Shown here: in pieces, positions 24,221-32,832 of the stretch
How positions within the stretch are numbered: the first letter of the stretch is position 1
How the letters are laid out: every line of letters starts with the position of its first letter
Source of the DNA: Natronomonas halophila
GTDB taxonomy: Archaea > Halobacteriota > Halobacteria > Halobacteriales > Haloarculaceae
DNA: 64,000 bases
Assembly: GCF_013391085.1 (NCBI RefSeq)
Contig: NZ_CP058334.1
Coordinates: forward strand, 2,418,001 to 2,482,000
Direction: 5' to 3'
The notes under the pieces: generated by a model
What the model was told of the DNA's origin: nothing
Databases searched by the model: none
Seen by the model: only the letters and a program-made list of their open reading frames with translations
Program-made: the position numbers and the translations under genes

Positions 24221-25467
24221 CTGTTCAGCACGGCATCCGCGGCCCGCTTGCCGCTCTCCAGAGCACCCTGAATCGACGACCAGCGGGTGTAATCGCCCGC
24301 AAGGTAGACCGACCCACCGGGCGTATCGACCGCAGGTAGCGACTCCCGAAAGCCCGGCGGTTGGGCGAACTGCGCGAACTCGATGCGGTCGATATCCACC
24401 AGTTCGAACTCACCGAAGTGGTTCTCGGGATACCACGCATCCAGCGCCTCTTGGACCTCCGTGGCCAGTTCCTCGTCGCCCGCGTCCTGCTGGCCGAGGA
24501 AGGTCGCGCTGAGTAATTGCTTGTCCTCGGGTGCGTACTCGGGCGCCGCCGCGGACATCGGCGCGATGGTGTTGGGACGGTCGTCTGCCGTGTTCAGCAG
24601 AATCCGAGAGCCCGTATCCAGCGTCTGGTGGTCCGGCAGTGAACAGTGGACCGTGACACAACATTTGGCATCGGTCGGCGTCTCCACGCCTGTCAACTCC
24701 GCCACTGATTTCGGGTCGGTCGCGACGATGACGGCGTCGGGAAATACCATCTCGTTGCCCGCTTCGACTTTCAGTTTCTCGCCGCGCTCGATGGTCGTGA
24801 CGGCCTTTCCGGTCTTGACCGTCGCGCCCGCGGCCTCGGCCCGGTCGCGCAACTGGGCGGGAATCGCGCCCATCCCCGCGGCGGGTACGACCGTCCTGCC
24901 CTCCGAGAGTGCCTTGAACGTATATTCGAAGACGCCGCTGTCGGTCCCCAACTCGCGGTCGAGGGTGATACCACCGTAAAACGGCTCGGCGAAGTGCTCG
25001 ATGAAGGCCGGCGAGAAGCCGCGGTCGGCGAGGTATTCACGCACCGTCTTCCCCTCGCCGTCGAGCAGGTTCTCGAACGACTGGCCCTTCAGTTCGCGCT
25101 GGAGGCGGAACAGCCGAAGCTTGTCACTCGTCCGGACGTCGCGATTCAGCAGCGTCGGAAGCGCCGCGCTCGGGTCGCCCAACGGGTCGGCCAGCGTCGA
25201 GCGGTGGTTCGGCCTGGCGATGGTCGCGCCGGGGGCGAACGTCCGCAAATCGAGGTCGTCAAAGTCCAACTCGCGGCGCGCGGCCGGGTACGCTGTAAAG
25301 AGCACCTGAAAACCCCTGTCGAGGGTGAATCCGTCGACCTCACGTGAGCGGACGCGGCCGCCGACACGGGCGTTTTCCTCGAAGAGTTCGACTTCAGCGC
25401 CCGCCTCGGCCAGATGGCGTGCGGCGACCAGTCCGGCGAGGCCGCCACCGGCTACGACGACGTGCAT
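24217..25467 (-). CDS. FAD-dependent amine oxidase/desaturase-type oxidoreductase
   Basis: 416 residues. The N-terminus is a dinucleotide-binding fold: VVVAGGGLAGLVAARHL, then ELFEENARVGGRVRS with the acidic ribose-binding residue and the GGR motif. The C-terminal FAD motif is VYLAGDYTRWSSIQGALESGKRAADAV. This pattern is shared by protoporphyrinogen oxidases, phytoene desaturases and flavin amine oxidases. The branch cannot be fixed; a carotenoid- or haem-type substrate is possible. The ATG at 25467 begins the Rossmann strand directly, as is usual. The frame upstream of it is not conserved-looking. Confidence 0.85.
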   Translation of the reverse strand: MHVVVAGGGLAGLVAARHLAEAGAEVELFEENARVGGRVRSREVDGFTLDRGFQVLFTAYPAARRELDFDDLDLRTFAPGATIARPNHRSTLADPLGDPSAALPTLLNRDVRTSDKLRLFRLQRELKGQSFENLLDGEGKTVREYLADRGFSPAFIEHFAEPFYGGITLDRELGTDSGVFEYTFKALSEGRTVVPAAGMGAIPAQLRDRAEAAGATVKTGKAVTTIERGEKLKVEAGNEMVFPDAVIVATDPKSVAELTGVETPTDAKCCVTVHCSLPDHQTLDTGSRILLNTADDRPNTIAPMSAAAPEYAPEDKQLLSATFLGQQDAGDEELATEVQEALDAWYPENHFGEFELVDIDRIEFAQFAQPPGFRESLPAVDTPGGSVYLAGDYTRWSSIQGALESGKRAADAVLNS

Positions 25468-25594
25468 AGAACGGGGTTCGGGCGGCAGGCCCATACCCGT
25501 TTTCGTCGATTCGCTCGTGGCGAGTGGCCTGTCGCGATTCTCCCGGATAGTGTCAAACGATATAAGTTACTTTGTGAACGAATCGGCTGATACG

Positions 25595-25819
25595 ATGGAC
25601 GAACTACTCGAAGTCGTCGACATCGTTGCCGACTCAGGGATGGAGGAGGCCATCGCATGGGTCCTGCGTCTCGTCGGCCTCGTCGCGCTTCTGGCGGGAC
25701 TCGGCCTCTGGCTTCTCACTGAGATGGGCCTGCTCTGGCTCCCGGGGCTGCTGATGCTCGTCGGTATCGTCCTGCTGGTCGCACCCAGCGTACTCCTGTT
25801 TTTGGCCGAGTTCGCGTAA
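25595..25819 (+). CDS. Small two-helix membrane protein
   Basis: 74 residues. An amphipathic acidic N-terminus (MDELLEVVDIVADSGMEEA) precedes two hydrophobic helices (about 19-41 and 45-70) rich in Leu, Gly and Val. No motif is recognised. A TATA-like TATAAGTTAC lies at 25561-25570, about 25-30 bases before the ATG, which fits a near-leaderless transcript and supports the call. It is divergent from the FAD oxidoreductase gene and followed 96 bases later by the threonine synthase-like gene. Confidence 0.65.
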   Translation: MDELLEVVDIVADSGMEEAIAWVLRLVGLVALLAGLGLWLLTEMGLLWLPGLLMLVGIVLLVAPSVLLFLAEFA

Positions 25820-25915
25820 GCGACCGCTCCCCCGGCAACCCAACCGGCGTATCGGAACCACACCTCACGACCCGCGAAGGACAGGGCTTTGCCGGGGGCG
25901 TCCGAAACTCCACCA

Positions 25916-27094
25916 ATGACGAGTTTCGAGGGCTTCGATTGTACGGACTGCGGGCAGACGGTCACCGACGAGGGCGCCACGCGCTGTCCCGACTGCGACG
26001 GCACGCTGGATGCGACCTACGACTACGACGCGGTCGACCTCACGCGCGAGGAACTGGGCGACCGCGACGGCGGCTGGAAACACGGCGAACTGCTGCCGTT
26101 CGTCCCCGAGGGCATCGGCGAGGGCGCAACCCCGCTCGTCGAGGCGCCGCGTCTGGCCGACGAACTCGGTGTCGGTCGCGTCCTCATCAAAAACGAGGCG
26201 CACAACCCGACGGGCACCGTCACCGACCGCGGGCAAGCGCTCGTCGCCGAGGCCGCCGCCCGCTCCGATGCTGATACGCTCGCCCTTCCGACGACGGGCA
26301 ATGGCGGCCAGTCCGCGGCCGCCTACGCCGCCCGCGCGGGCCTGCTCTCCCGCGTCTTCGTCCCCAGCCGCACTAACTTCGTCAACAAGGCGATGATAAA
26401 CGTCCACGGCGGCGACATGCGCGTCGTCGAGGGCCGCTACGGCGACGCACGCGAGGCCTACGAGAGCGAACGAGAGGAGATGCCTGCTGCCGACCGCGAG
26501 GACTGGTTCCCCGCCGGCGCCTTCGACTCGCCGTATCGCCACGAGGGCGTCAAGCCGCTCTACTACGAGACCGTCGAGCAACTGGACTGGGAAGCCCCCG
26601 ACGCCATCGTCGCGCCGGTCGGTCACGGCGCCGTCGCCGCCGGTCTCTGGAAGGCCGCCCGCGAGTTCGCCGACCTCGGACTGGCCGACGACACGCCGCG
26701 GGTCTACGCCGCCCAATCCGACGGCTGTGCGCCCGTCGTCGAGGCCATCGACTCCGGCGGGGACCCCGAACCGTGGGAGGTCCCCGACACCGTCGTCGGC
26801 AGCCTCGAAATCCCCGACCCCGAGGGCGGCCTGCCCGCCGCCGAGGCCGTCCGTGCAAGCGGCGGCGACGGGGTCGCCGTCGATGACCAAGACGCTCTCG
26901 ACAGCGCTACCACGGTCGCCCAACACGAGGGTCTCGAAATCAGCATCGCCGCCGGCGTCGCCGCCGCCGGCGCGTGGGACCTCAACGACGCGGGCGCCTT
27001 CGACGACGATGACACTATCGTCATCGTCAACACCGGCACCGGCAACAAGGACGCCGACGTGGTGCGGAGTCGGTTGATGAGCCGCGGTATGTAA
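25916..27094 (+). CDS. Threonine synthase homologue lacking the usual PLP lysine
   Basis: 392 residues of the threonine synthase/fold-type II PLP family. An N-terminal zinc ribbon (CTDCGQTV...CPDCDG, Cys at about 6, 9, 22 and 25) precedes the PLP core. The phosphate-binding loop is TTGNGGQSAA and the C-terminal part has NTGTGNKD. The active-site motif is NPTGTVTDRG, where the family has NPTGSFKDR: the Schiff-base lysine position is Thr103 (bases 26222-26224). Without it normal threonine synthase chemistry is doubtful, so this may be a divergent or regulatory paralogue. I leave the symbol empty for that reason. A palindromic repeat element starts 17 bases after the stop. Confidence 0.82.
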   Translation: MTSFEGFDCTDCGQTVTDEGATRCPDCDGTLDATYDYDAVDLTREELGDRDGGWKHGELLPFVPEGIGEGATPLVEAPRLADELGVGRVLIKNEAHNPTGTVTDRGQALVAEAAARSDADTLALPTTGNGGQSAAAYAARAGLLSRVFVPSRTNFVNKAMINVHGGDMRVVEGRYGDAREAYESEREEMPAADREDWFPAGAFDSPYRHEGVKPLYYETVEQLDWEAPDAIVAPVGHGAVAAGLWKAAREFADLGLADDTPRVYAAQSDGCAPVVEAIDSGGDPEPWEVPDTVVGSLEIPDPEGGLPAAEAVRASGGDGVAVDDQDALDSATTVAQHEGLEISIAAGVAAAGAWDLNDAGAFDDDDTIVIVNTGTGNKDADVVRSRLMSRGM

Positions 27095-27110
27095 AATCCC
27101 ACTCGACGCC

Positions 27111-27310
27111 CACTTTTTGCACGCTCGGCGCGGCTACGCCGCGCCTCGCGGCAAAAACATGGGGAAAATATGCGCGCCTCCTTCCAGCCGCCGCGCTCCC
27201 TGCGGTCGCGCGGCGTTAGTCAGTCGGCGCTACGGCGACTCGACGGCTTCGCCGTCTCGTCGCCGCGGAACCGCCTCGGGGGCGCTTTTCAAGCGCCCCG
27301 CTCGGCGGAC
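27111..27310 (+). repeat. Modular palindromic element 1 (after the threonine synthase homologue)
   Basis: The element begins CACTTTTTGCACG 17 bases after a stop codon. A stem GGCGCGG/CCGCGCC follows, then GGCAAAAAC and the constant block GGGGAAAATATGCGCG. After more small palindromes it ends with AACCGCCTCGGGGGCG, a self-complementary hairpin and GGCGGACACT. The outer TTTTTGC and GCAAAAA form an inverted pair. No gene is seen here or in the rest of the gap to 27432, apart from a possible ribosome-binding GAGGAG before the LysE gene. Confidence 0.75.
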
Positions 27311-27432
27311 ACTCACTTTGGTCCCTGCTTCCCAAGCTACGCCCAGTAGTTGTCTCGTCGTTCCTAGTTGAAATCATGTCACGACTTCTCACCACGCCAT
27401 GTTTTTGACCACCCATCGAAAATTGAGGAGCA

Positions 27433-28104
27433 ATGACGCTCGTGTCGACGTTTCTGGCCGGCATCGTCTTCGGGTTGGCGCTGGCAGCGCCTCCGGGGCC
27501 GATGAACGCCATCATCGCCGAGGAGTCGGTGCTGCGGGGCTGGGACGCGGGATTCAAAGCCGGCCTCGGAGCGATGACTGCCGATTTGGCCTTCTTCGTG
27601 TTGGCGTTCGTCGGCGTCGTCGCCGCCATCGAACGCCTACCGGTGCTGCACGGACTCATGGTCGGCATCGGAGGCGTGCTGATGCTGTATTTCGCCTACG
27701 GCGCGGCCACCGACGCCCACCAGACCTTCCGTGCCTCGGACCTTGACGACGAGAGCAAGGGCTTCCGGAAGGCGTTCGTGCTGGCGCTGACGAACCCCTA
27801 TCAGATTCTCTTCTGGCTGACCGTCGGCGTGGGCCTGCTTGCGCCCGGCCAGGTCGACGTCCTCTCGTATGCGAACGAGGCGCTGGCGGGACTGGTCGTT
27901 GTCCAGACGGGACATCCGGCTCTGTTGGTCGGACTGTTCGGCGGTATCGTCGTCTGGATAACGGGCTTTCCGGCGGCGCTGGTGGCGGCCGGCAAGCGGG
28001 TCGACGCGCTCGCGCCGGCGGTCGCCTACGGGAGCGCGCTGGTGCTCGCGGGGTTCGGCGTCTTCTTCCTCGTGGATGCGGCGGGAACGCTCACCTCGCT
28101 GTGA
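27433..28104 (+). CDS. LysE-family amino-acid exporter
   Basis: 223 residues with about six membrane helices. The LysE/RhtB signature GLALAAPPGPMNAIIAEESVLRGWDAGFKAGLGA is clear near the N-terminus (about 13-45). Members export lysine, arginine, threonine, homoserine or other solutes. FRKAFVLALTNPYQILFWL in the middle is also typical. A GAGGAG sequence 7 bases before the ATG resembles a Shine-Dalgarno site, unlike the leaderless neighbours. The substrate is unknown; the nearby lysine and threonine genes are not evidence enough. Confidence 0.88.
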   Translation: MTLVSTFLAGIVFGLALAAPPGPMNAIIAEESVLRGWDAGFKAGLGAMTADLAFFVLAFVGVVAAIERLPVLHGLMVGIGGVLMLYFAYGAATDAHQTFRASDLDDESKGFRKAFVLALTNPYQILFWLTVGVGLLAPGQVDVLSYANEALAGLVVVQTGHPALLVGLFGGIVVWITGFPAALVAAGKRVDALAPAVAYGSALVLAGFGVFFLVDAAGTLTSL

Positions 28105-28107
28105 GCG

Positions 28108-28818
28108 TTAGATGTCGGGGTCGATGTCCGGCTCCCCGTCGGCTTCGGGGTCGACGCCCGCGATTTCGCCTTCGAGCCACTCCTTGAACCACCGGACGCG
28201 CTTGATGCGCTGGTGGGCCATGCTCTCGGCGGTGTCCGAGCGAATGCGCTCGATGGCGTCCTCGCCGCGTTCGAGCACGCGGCCGACCATCTCGTTTGCG
28301 TCCATGTGCGTTCGGGCCTCGTAGCCCATCCGAAGCAGCATGAGGGTCGTGCCGTTGGCACCCACCTTGTCGAGCAGGTCGGCTTCCATGAGACACTGGG
28401 TTTCGAGGGGCATCTCTTCGAGGTCGCCCTCGTAGGAGTGGTCCTCGACGGCGTTACAGACCTGTTCGACGAACGATTCGGGGTAGTCCGTCCGCGTGTA
28501 GAGGTACTCGCGAGCGACGCGAGCGCCGGCCTCCGCGTGGACGTCCTGGTCGGCTTCGAGCTTTGCGATATCGTGGAAGAGGGCCGCAACCCGTGTGACG
28601 TCGACGTTAGCGCCTTCCTGCTCGGCGATCTCTGTCGCCAGTTCGGCCACGTTGAGGATGTGGTTGTAGCGGTACTCCGCGGAGTGCCACGGGTACCACC
28701 GCATCCGTCCGCCCTCGTCTTCGCCTTCGACGCTGGCGGCGAGATAATCGTGGACGAACTGCTTCATCTCCTCGAACTCGTCGTCGGAGACGGGTGCTTC
28801 CCTTATCTCGACACCCAT
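28108..28818 (-). CDS. HD-domain phosphohydrolase
   Basis: 236 residues. A metal-dependent HD hydrolase domain occupies most of the protein: His in RYNHILNVAELA, the HD pair in ALFHDIAKLEA and His in a distal VEDHSYEG, with Asp in ADLLDKVGA. These are the expected H...HD...D ligands. Members hydrolyse nucleotides or phosphodiesters; this branch is close to uncharacterised archaeal HDIG-type proteins. The acidic C-terminal ~30 residues are disordered-looking. It converges with the LysE gene, three bases apart. Confidence 0.85.
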   Translation of the reverse strand: MGVEIREAPVSDDEFEEMKQFVHDYLAASVEGEDEGGRMRWYPWHSAEYRYNHILNVAELATEIAEQEGANVDVTRVAALFHDIAKLEADQDVHAEAGARVAREYLYTRTDYPESFVEQVCNAVEDHSYEGDLEEMPLETQCLMEADLLDKVGANGTTLMLLRMGYEARTHMDANEMVGRVLERGEDAIERIRSDTAESMAHQRIKRVRWFKEWLEGEIAGVDPEADGEPDIDPDI

Positions 28819-29026
28819 GTATCCACCCCCACGGCGAAAGAGTCGTATGCGTCGGTCATCTTAGTTCAAGAAAGGTTGGTTCGACTTTTTAGCGTTGCGG
28901 TGGGCGCATAAACCGATTTCGGCGGTTCCCGGTGGTCTTCGTTTATAAGTAATCGTGTTACCGATGCACGCGGGTTTAAATACTCACCGACGCCCTTATA
29001 GCCGCAACTCACCTCTCAGTGTGTGT

Positions 29027-29632
29027 ATGATGCTGCCGACACATGCGTTAGTGGGGCTTGCGCTTGCCGCCCCGCTGGCGCTGTACGCGCCCGAACTTGC
29101 CCCAGCAGCGCTTCTGGGCGCGCTCGTGGGGGGTATCCTCCCCGACCTCGATATGTACGCCGGCCACCGGAAGACGCTGCACTACCCGACGTTCTACCCG
29201 CTGGCCGCCGTGCCGGCAGTCGTCGCCGCGGTCGTCTGGACGACGCCGCTGACGCTCGCTGTCGTCTTCCTCCTGCTGGCAGCAGCAGTTCACTGCCGGA
29301 TGGACATCTACGGCGGCGGTCTCGAACTCCGCCCCTGGGAGGGCACCTCAGAGAAGGCCGTCTACGACCACGCCAGCGGCACATGGCTCACCCCCCGTCG
29401 GTTCGTCGCCTACGACGGGTCCCGTGGTGACCTCGCCATATCGCTGGCTGTCGGCCTGCCGCTGTTGGTAGTCCTCGACGGCGCCTTCGTGGCCGTCGTC
29501 GCCGTCGCCCTCACTATCGCGACGAGTTACGTCCTCCTGCGCCGCTATCTGGCGGAGCTCGCGCCGACCGTCTTCAGTCGCGTTCCCGAACCGCTTGAGG
29601 AGTACGTGCCCGAGCGATACCTGCACGACTGA
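29027..29632 (+). CDS. Membrane-bound metal-dependent hydrolase, YdjM-like
   Basis: 201 residues with about five hydrophobic segments. The N-terminus MMLPTHALVGLALAAPLALYAP and the following GGILPDLDMYAGHRKTLHYPTFYPL contain the family's conserved His and Asp residues (THA, PDLD, HRKTLHYP), thought to bind metal in the membrane. The substrate is unknown. Either of two adjacent ATGs (29027 or 29030) may start it. TATA-like TTTAAATAC near 28976 and CTTATAGCC near 28997 precede it. Confidence 0.78.
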   Translation: MMLPTHALVGLALAAPLALYAPELAPAALLGALVGGILPDLDMYAGHRKTLHYPTFYPLAAVPAVVAAVVWTTPLTLAVVFLLLAAAVHCRMDIYGGGLELRPWEGTSEKAVYDHASGTWLTPRRFVAYDGSRGDLAISLAVGLPLLVVLDGAFVAVVAVALTIATSYVLLRRYLAELAPTVFSRVPEPLEEYVPERYLHD

Positions 29633-29766
29633 GTTTTTATATCGCGACCACCCTCGCTTCCCCCATCCTTTCGAGGCGGCGGTCGATTCCCGGCATCGGT
29701 AAACGTTCGTCCATGATTTGCGGCCAGCGTTCGGTTTTATGACACCCCGGAGTGTAACTGTCTCAC

Positions 29767-30489
29767 ATGAAGGTTCGTGAAGCGACGGAAGACGACGGCC
29801 CGACGATTCGGTCGATTGCACTCCGCTCGATGGAAGCGTCCTATTCGTTGAGTCCCTCTACTATCGAAACCGCCATCCAACAGTGGTACGGCGTCGATAG
29901 CTTCGCGGAGAAACTCGAAGACGACGAGGTCATGCTCCTCATTGCCGAGAAGGACGGCGACCCTGTCGCCTTCTCGGAGAGCGCCCTCGTCGACGACCGC
30001 GGTGACATCCACTGGCTCCACGTCGGCGCGATGTACCGTGGAGAGGGAATTGGCCACCAACTCTACGAGGAAACTCGGGAACGCCTCGAAGACAAAGGCG
30101 CCGAGACCATCCGCGGGCTCGTGTTGGCGATGAACTCCGAGGGCAACCGGTTCTGGGAGAAGCGGGGCCTCACCAAGGTCGGCGAAGGCACCGTCGAGAT
30201 CGACGGCACCGCCTACGTCGAAAACATCTACGTCGACAAGGACTCCATCGGGCTCCAGCCCATCGTCGTCGACGACCGGGAACTCTACATCGACCGTAAC
30301 GACAGCGATAGAGGCTCCGATGGGGCCTTCTACACCGTCTACACCGACGAGGGCCGCGAGACCAAATACGGCTACTACTGCGGCGCCTGCGAGAACCTCG
30401 TCACCTCCATGGACTCCATGGGCGGGCTCCAGTGTGACGAGTGTGGCAACCAGTTGAAGCCGACGCGGTGGGACGCTGCGTACATGTAG
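29767..30489 (+). CDS. GNAT acetyltransferase with C-terminal zinc ribbon
   Basis: 240 residues. Residues 1-150 form a GNAT N-acetyltransferase: DIHWLHVGAMYRGEGIGHQLYEETRERL carries the acetyl-CoA pyrophosphate-binding loop (RGEGIGHQL). A short linker and a C-terminal Cys4 ribbon follow (YYCGACENL and CDECGN), suggesting nucleic-acid or protein binding. The acceptor is unknown. A TATA-like GGTTTTATG (about 29733) lies about 30 bases before the ATG. A palindromic element starts directly after the stop. Confidence 0.85.
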   Translation: MKVREATEDDGPTIRSIALRSMEASYSLSPSTIETAIQQWYGVDSFAEKLEDDEVMLLIAEKDGDPVAFSESALVDDRGDIHWLHVGAMYRGEGIGHQLYEETRERLEDKGAETIRGLVLAMNSEGNRFWEKRGLTKVGEGTVEIDGTAYVENIYVDKDSIGLQPIVVDDRELYIDRNDSDRGSDGAFYTVYTDEGRETKYGYYCGACENLVTSMDSMGGLQCDECGNQLKPTRWDAAYM

Positions 30490-30490
30490 A

Positions 30491-30760
30491 AACTTTTTGC
30501 ACGGCGCCCTGCGGGCGCCGGCAAAAACGTTCATGAAAAAGACACGGCGGCCTTCCCTCAGGAAGACTCGCTTCGCTCACGGCTTCGCCGTTCGCTTCTC
30601 GTGGTTCTCGCTCCCTGCGGTCGCTCCGAACCACGCACCGCTCGTCTTCCAACGCTCCCGCTCACTCCGTTCGCGGGACCTCCGGTCAGGCCTTGGTCCC
30701 GCGCCTCCCTGCGGTCGGCGCGGCGGAACCGCTCGCGCCCTGTGGGCGCTCGCGGATGCT
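30491..30760 (+). repeat. Modular palindromic element 2 (after the GNAT gene)
   Basis: It begins AACTTTTTGCACG directly after a stop codon, then the stem GGCGCCC/GGGCGCC, GGCAAAAAC, and the constant block TTCATGAAAAAGACACGGCG shared with element 6. A palindrome-rich middle follows with CAGGCCTTGGTCCCGCGCC, also shared with elements 4 and 6. The end module AACCGC-stem-GCGGATGCT closes it. The 306-base gap between genes holds little else. It converges with the lipocalin-like gene. Confidence 0.75.
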
Positions 30761-30795
30761 TTTCGAACTAAAATACCACTAAGCGTAGCCCTGTC

Positions 30796-31788
30796 TCAGT
30801 CCCAATCCGGCTGATACTCGCCCTCAAGCGGCGGCTCCTCGCTCACCCACTCCGCACGGGCCGCGTTGCTCGTGATAGTCCGGGCCGGTTTGCCGTCCTT
30901 CTGATAGGTAACGGTCACGTCCGACAGCGAACAGTGGGCGTTGTACCGGAGGCTATCGTCGGGAGTCATATACGACACCTGCTGCCAGTGGTTCTCGGGC
31001 GATTCGACCGTGACCTGTAGCTTGATTCCCTCGCCCTCCCCGCGGAAGCGCCAGTGGCCGACCTCGTCGTGGTCGACCTCGTTCGCCCACGGACTCACCG
31101 GGAGGACGTGTTTGAGACGGTTGAGGGAGTAAACCTCGCCGTCTACCCGGAAACACAGCGATAGCTTGTCGTCCAGCCGGAGGGCTTCGAGGACGGCTGA
31201 TTCCTCGTCCTCGAAATCGTTGCATTGCACCCACGTCCAGTCTTCCGGCGGACTCGTCGAGGAGACGGTATGGCCCTGATGGCCCGGCGCGTCGTCGAGT
31301 TCGATGGTCCGGTCGCCGACCGTGATTTCGCCGTCCATGAACACCGATTCGTTGCGACTCCAGTGTTTGCCCGTCCCGATGGTCTTCGAGAGAATATCGG
31401 TCAGCGTCTCGCTCCGAAGCGGCGTGAACGCGTAGGTATCCGGCTCGTATTCGAGGTCCCACGAGACGTCGTCGATTTCACCCTTGGCCGACGAGGTGGT
31501 GAGGACGCTGTCGCCGATGGTCAACTCGAAGGGGTCGCCCTCGGGCCAGACGTCCTCGAAAGCGAAGGCCTCGGAGACGAACGTCGAGTTTTCGGGATTT
31601 TCGCGGTCGGTCAGCGCCGCCCACACCCGACCCTCCTGTCGGCCGCTTTCGGTTGACAACAGCGTGTAGCGATACCAGAAGGCGACCGACGCGTCCCGCG
31701 GACTCACCAGCGAATACCACACCTCGCGGCCCGGTTCGCCCGCCGCCAGCGGCCAGTCTGCCTCCGGATTGTTCGGGTCGGGTTGCAT
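30796..31788 (-). CDS. Lipocalin-like (CrtC/tocopherol cyclase-like) hypothetical protein
   Basis: 330 residues, no signal peptide or membrane helix, rich in Trp and Tyr. Alternating beta strands such as EVWYSLVSPRDASVAFWYRYTLL, the GHQGHTVSSTSPPEDWTWVQCNDF stretch and GHWRFRGEGEGIKLQVTVESP resemble the two-lobed lipocalin-like fold of hydroxyneurosporene synthase (CrtC) and tocopherol cyclase. The functional residues of those enzymes cannot be confirmed here. It may bind a hydrophobic ligand. Treat as a hypothetical protein with a weak fold suggestion. Confidence 0.55.
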   Translation of the reverse strand: MQPDPNNPEADWPLAAGEPGREVWYSLVSPRDASVAFWYRYTLLSTESGRQEGRVWAALTDRENPENSTFVSEAFAFEDVWPEGDPFELTIGDSVLTTSSAKGEIDDVSWDLEYEPDTYAFTPLRSETLTDILSKTIGTGKHWSRNESVFMDGEITVGDRTIELDDAPGHQGHTVSSTSPPEDWTWVQCNDFEDEESAVLEALRLDDKLSLCFRVDGEVYSLNRLKHVLPVSPWANEVDHDEVGHWRFRGEGEGIKLQVTVESPENHWQQVSYMTPDDSLRYNAHCSLSDVTVTYQKDGKPARTITSNAARAEWVSEEPPLEGEYQPDWD

Positions 31789-31885
31789 GGGTCTATCTAC
31801 CGAGAAATGAATTTGCCGACGATTTATAGTTTGGTGGTGCGGTTGGTGTGAACTATCGAGAGTTAGAAAGTGTCAGTAAATTTAG

Positions 31886-31992
31886 TAGTCCCGGGCAGAT
31901 TCGAACTGCCGTCATGGGCTATCCTCTGGAATCTGACATGAATCAGGATTCCATCCAAAGGCCCATATGATTGGCCACTACACCACGGGACT
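31886..31992 (-). tRNA. tRNA-Gln (UUG) with a 34-nt intron
   Basis: The acceptor stem pairs AGTCCCG with CGGGACT, and the T-arm has GTTCGAATC. The anticodon TTG (31956-31958) sits in the loop CTTTGGA. The intron at 31921-31954 follows base 37, the canonical archaeal site, and its flanks can form the bulge-helix-bulge motif cut by the archaeal splicing endonuclease. Exons total 73 nt. Intron-bearing tRNA-Gln is known in haloarchaea. Confidence 0.93.
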
Positions 31993-32034
31993 TCACTACG
32001 ACATTTTCGCCGGGTGCACAATAGGCTTACTTTT

Positions 32035-32775
32035 TTAGTCACCACTCACGTTGGCGTTCTGTTCAACCACTGCATGACATTGTCGGCAGAGGGAAACGAG
32101 ATTCAGAAGCTGATGCGCGTCTTGAGCGTCATCGAAACATCGAACGGGGATGAGGTGGTGGACGTCCGGTTCTCGACCCATCTCCTCCATTGTTTGCCCG
32201 CATCTCTGACATTCGTAGTCGTCACGCTCCAAAGCCTTCCGGCGAACAGAGCGCCACTTCCCCGTATAATCCGCGCTACCCCCTTTCCATTGATGGTGAT
32301 TTTCGCCACGCCAGTTTTCGGACATCCACCGAGAGAGGCAACGCCGACTGCAGAATCGTTTTTCACCACGAGCGATATCTGATTTCAAGACCTCACGGAC
32401 GTCACTACAATAGTCACAGGCCCGCTCGATTCGCTCGGCCCGACGCCAGAATCGAGTTCCTTCGAACGTTCCATCCGCCTTGACACAATCCGAACAGAAG
32501 TGGCCCTCCTTATCCGACGGGTAATATTCGAACTCGTCACCACATGCGTTACAGGACGTGGTCTCCTTTGCACCCTTCCAGTTGCCGTTATTCTTGCCTG
32601 CGTTCGGCTCGCAATCATCGCAATATACCAGCCGGGCTTTCTCGTCGTAGAACTCTACTCCACATCCCTTGCATTCTCGGTTCGGTAACGATTCGTCATG
32701 GACCTTGGCGTGGTGCTGTCGCTTTCCTTGTTCGGTAGCCAGTTTCTTTTCACAGGTTGGACAGGAATGCCCCAT
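32035..32775 (-). CDS. HNH endonuclease with multiple zinc fingers
   Basis: 246 residues. An N-terminal C2H2 finger (CPTCEKKLATEQGKRQHH) is followed by three Cys4 ribbons: CKGCG...CDDC, CNACG...CSDC and CDYCSD...CSRRC. An HNH domain with its own zinc Cys pairs comes last (CQRCGQ, DVHHLIPV, LNLVSLCRQCH). Such proteins are common in haloarchaeal mobile elements and viruses as DNA-binding nucleases. It lies 42 bases upstream of tRNA-Gln on the same strand. Its base composition is visibly less GC-rich than neighbouring genes, consistent with transfer. Target and activity are unknown. Confidence 0.85.
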   Translation of the reverse strand: MGHSCPTCEKKLATEQGKRQHHAKVHDESLPNRECKGCGVEFYDEKARLVYCDDCEPNAGKNNGNWKGAKETTSCNACGDEFEYYPSDKEGHFCSDCVKADGTFEGTRFWRRAERIERACDYCSDVREVLKSDIARGEKRFCSRRCLSRWMSENWRGENHHQWKGGSADYTGKWRSVRRKALERDDYECQRCGQTMEEMGREPDVHHLIPVRCFDDAQDAHQLLNLVSLCRQCHAVVEQNANVSGD

Positions 32776-32832
32776 AGACGGGCTAACTACCTAATAGAGA
32801 TTAAACCATATCCGTCCAAAGTGAAAGTAAAA

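Noticed and set aside
31921-31954. tRNA-Gln intron as a novelty
   Set aside because: Introns in tRNA-Gln at this position are already known in haloarchaea.
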